Assembly (NCBI RefSeq): GCF_905475395.1
Contig: NC_058338.1
Span: forward strand, 4,155,001 to 4,219,000
Length of the DNA stretch: 64,000 nucleotides
Source of the DNA: Chrysoperla carnea
Lineage: Eukaryota > Arthropoda > Insecta > Neuroptera > Chrysopidae
Direction of reading: 5' to 3'
A program made the translations under genes and the position numbers. Position 1 is the stretch's first letter; the number at the start of each line of letters is the position of its first letter. Positions 60,085-64,000 of this stretch are shown here, one piece after another. The notes beneath the pieces were generated by a model, which ran no database searches, was not told where the DNA came from, and was given only the letters and a program-made list of their open reading frames with translations.

Positions 60085-61519
60085 TGTTTTACTTTAATTT
60101 TTTAGGATTTTTTATTTTGAAATATTTAAAAAAAATACAACAATTTTAAAATAGTATAAATGTCTGGAAAAAATTTATTGTTTACTAGTTTTCAATTGAT
60201 TTATCATAAACAAATTACAGCTTGTGAATTTTTTCTGGAGAAAATCTAATAAAAATTTGATTTTGATTTTCATTTATAAAATAATAAAATAAACAAAAAT
60301 TGGTTTTTGAGGGCAATAATCGAATTTATTAGAATTTTTTGGAAAGTTATTTTGGTTATGTTTTGATTGTGTTTTTTCGGTAATAATAAAAAGATGCTTT
60401 ATTAAATAATTTTTTCTTATAAATGAGTATTTAAGATACATTACCTTTTATTTTTTAATTTATAAAAACTTAATTAATAAGTAGATTTATTAAAATTAAA
60501 TAAATAACACTTTTAATAACAAATCTTTCAAAATATTGTAGTTTTTGTCTGCCATCTATGAATTATTTCATAAACTAAAATATGTGTATGCCAAAGAGCA
60601 TAGGATAGAGGAGAAGCAGCCCATATGAGCTAATGTAAAATCGTAGTATACGAGTTTCAGCGCCTCTACCGAGTCAGGCTTTCAAACTTAATAGTTAACC
60701 CCCGCAAAGTAGTTAAACTTAATAGCCATACCCGCAAAGGCCTACAAACTTAATAGTTGATCGCCTCAGACTCCAGATGTCACTTATAATTATACTTCTG
60801 CTTCTTGTCTATCCTATAGTCTTTGGTGTATGCAAAGTTTGAAAATTTCTTTGGGTCAAATCCGTTTCATTTTAAATGCTAAATACCTTTTTCCAAATAA
60901 TTCAACCTTATTTTCTACACCACCAGAATTTTGAATTGGATTAATCGAAATTGTCTATAATTTCTGCGGGATATTTTCAAATTATTTTTATGTCCAAAAA
61001 CTTTTGAGTGTTTAAATCCTCCTTCGGTTTTAATTGAACCGTCTGTCTGTTGTTACATATCAAATGCATATACAAACGATTCAGAATATTCGAGTCAACA
61101 GCAAGGGATTTCCGATGAATTAAAAACAAACTACATAGGCCTATTCAAAAGCCTATTTTTTGCAAACTTCCCCCCTCAATAAAATTTTTTGTACAAGTGG
61201 GATTGATGGGGACTTTTCACAATTCATTTATAATAGTATTCTGAACATTCATTTGACTGGATAATTGGATCTTTAGGTGAAAGCAGAATTCCACAAACAG
61301 TATAGCCTGGAATGAGACTGTATGAGTCTAAACCTAAACTTCACACTGAGCTGTAATGTAGGAAGAAAAAAAAATATAAATACAAAATTATTCGAAAGAT
61401 TATATATTCTTTATTTTTAAATAAAGCTAAATTTTAACAAAATGTTCTTATATTTAAATTTTATTTATAAAATAAAGATGGCGTACAATTTATACAAAAT
61501 AAGATCTTAAATAATTATT
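60085..61519. other. Spacer between the SDR and RBM5/10-like genes
   Basis: Holds the SDR 5' flank and the RBM5/10 3' flank. A reversed AATAAA at 61460-61465 is a likely RBM5/10 polyadenylation signal about 55 nt past its stop. The motif AAACTTAATAG occurs three times at about 60685-60760. No coding exon was found. Confidence 0.55.

Positions 61520-64000
<2,481 letters not shown>

Overview
The window is AT-rich nuclear DNA from an insect. The evidence is short GT-AG introns, an arthropod modular serine protease, an FKBPL/Bride-of-doubletime-like co-chaperone, and several insect-type repeat families (tRNA-derived SINEs, a LINE of the jockey/I/R1 group, RTE-like tails, TIR elements). I cannot name the order from sequence alone. 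There are four protein-coding genes, two repeat-rich flanks and a gene-poor stretch of about 50 kb.

Left (865-6005, + strand): a complete 14-exon gene for a 747-residue secreted modular serine protease of the ModSP/HP14 type (signal peptide, five LDLa modules, two CCP/Sushi modules, trypsin-fold domain with intact His-Asp-Ser). In known insects this family is the apical protease of the Toll/prophenoloxidase cascades.

Middle (about 6-56.7 kb): I find no convincing host gene. The stretch holds inverted-repeat (MITE/foldback) elements at about 7.4, 9.3, 20.1, 33.5, 40.8, 42.2 and 56.2 kb; a dispersed ~520-bp family ending in ATACCATG/CATGGTAT (full or nearly full at 17.6, 30.7 and 48.4 kb); a ~315-bp satellite-like unit (14.1, 17.0, 18.6-19.7 kb); a 64-bp tandem array (53.3-53.9 kb); three copies of a tRNA-derived SINE; a degraded LINE C-terminus at 23.3-23.7 kb; and a compact cluster of four tRNA-like modules at 54.5-55.9 kb.

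Right (56.7-64 kb, all - strand): an FKBPL/BDBT-like TPR protein, an RDH11-14-like short-chain dehydrogenase (SDR), and the 3' part of an RBM5/RBM10-type splicing factor that runs off the window. The SDR stop codon and the TPR-protein start codon are only 10 nt apart and out of frame, which looks like a dicistronic or overlapping transcription unit. The SDR has lost the catalytic tyrosine and has degenerate cofactor motifs, so it is probably a pseudoenzyme. These two points, and the 3'-end similarity between the SINE and the LINE, are the most interesting observations here. All exon models were built by hand from splice signals, reading phase and protein-family similarity.
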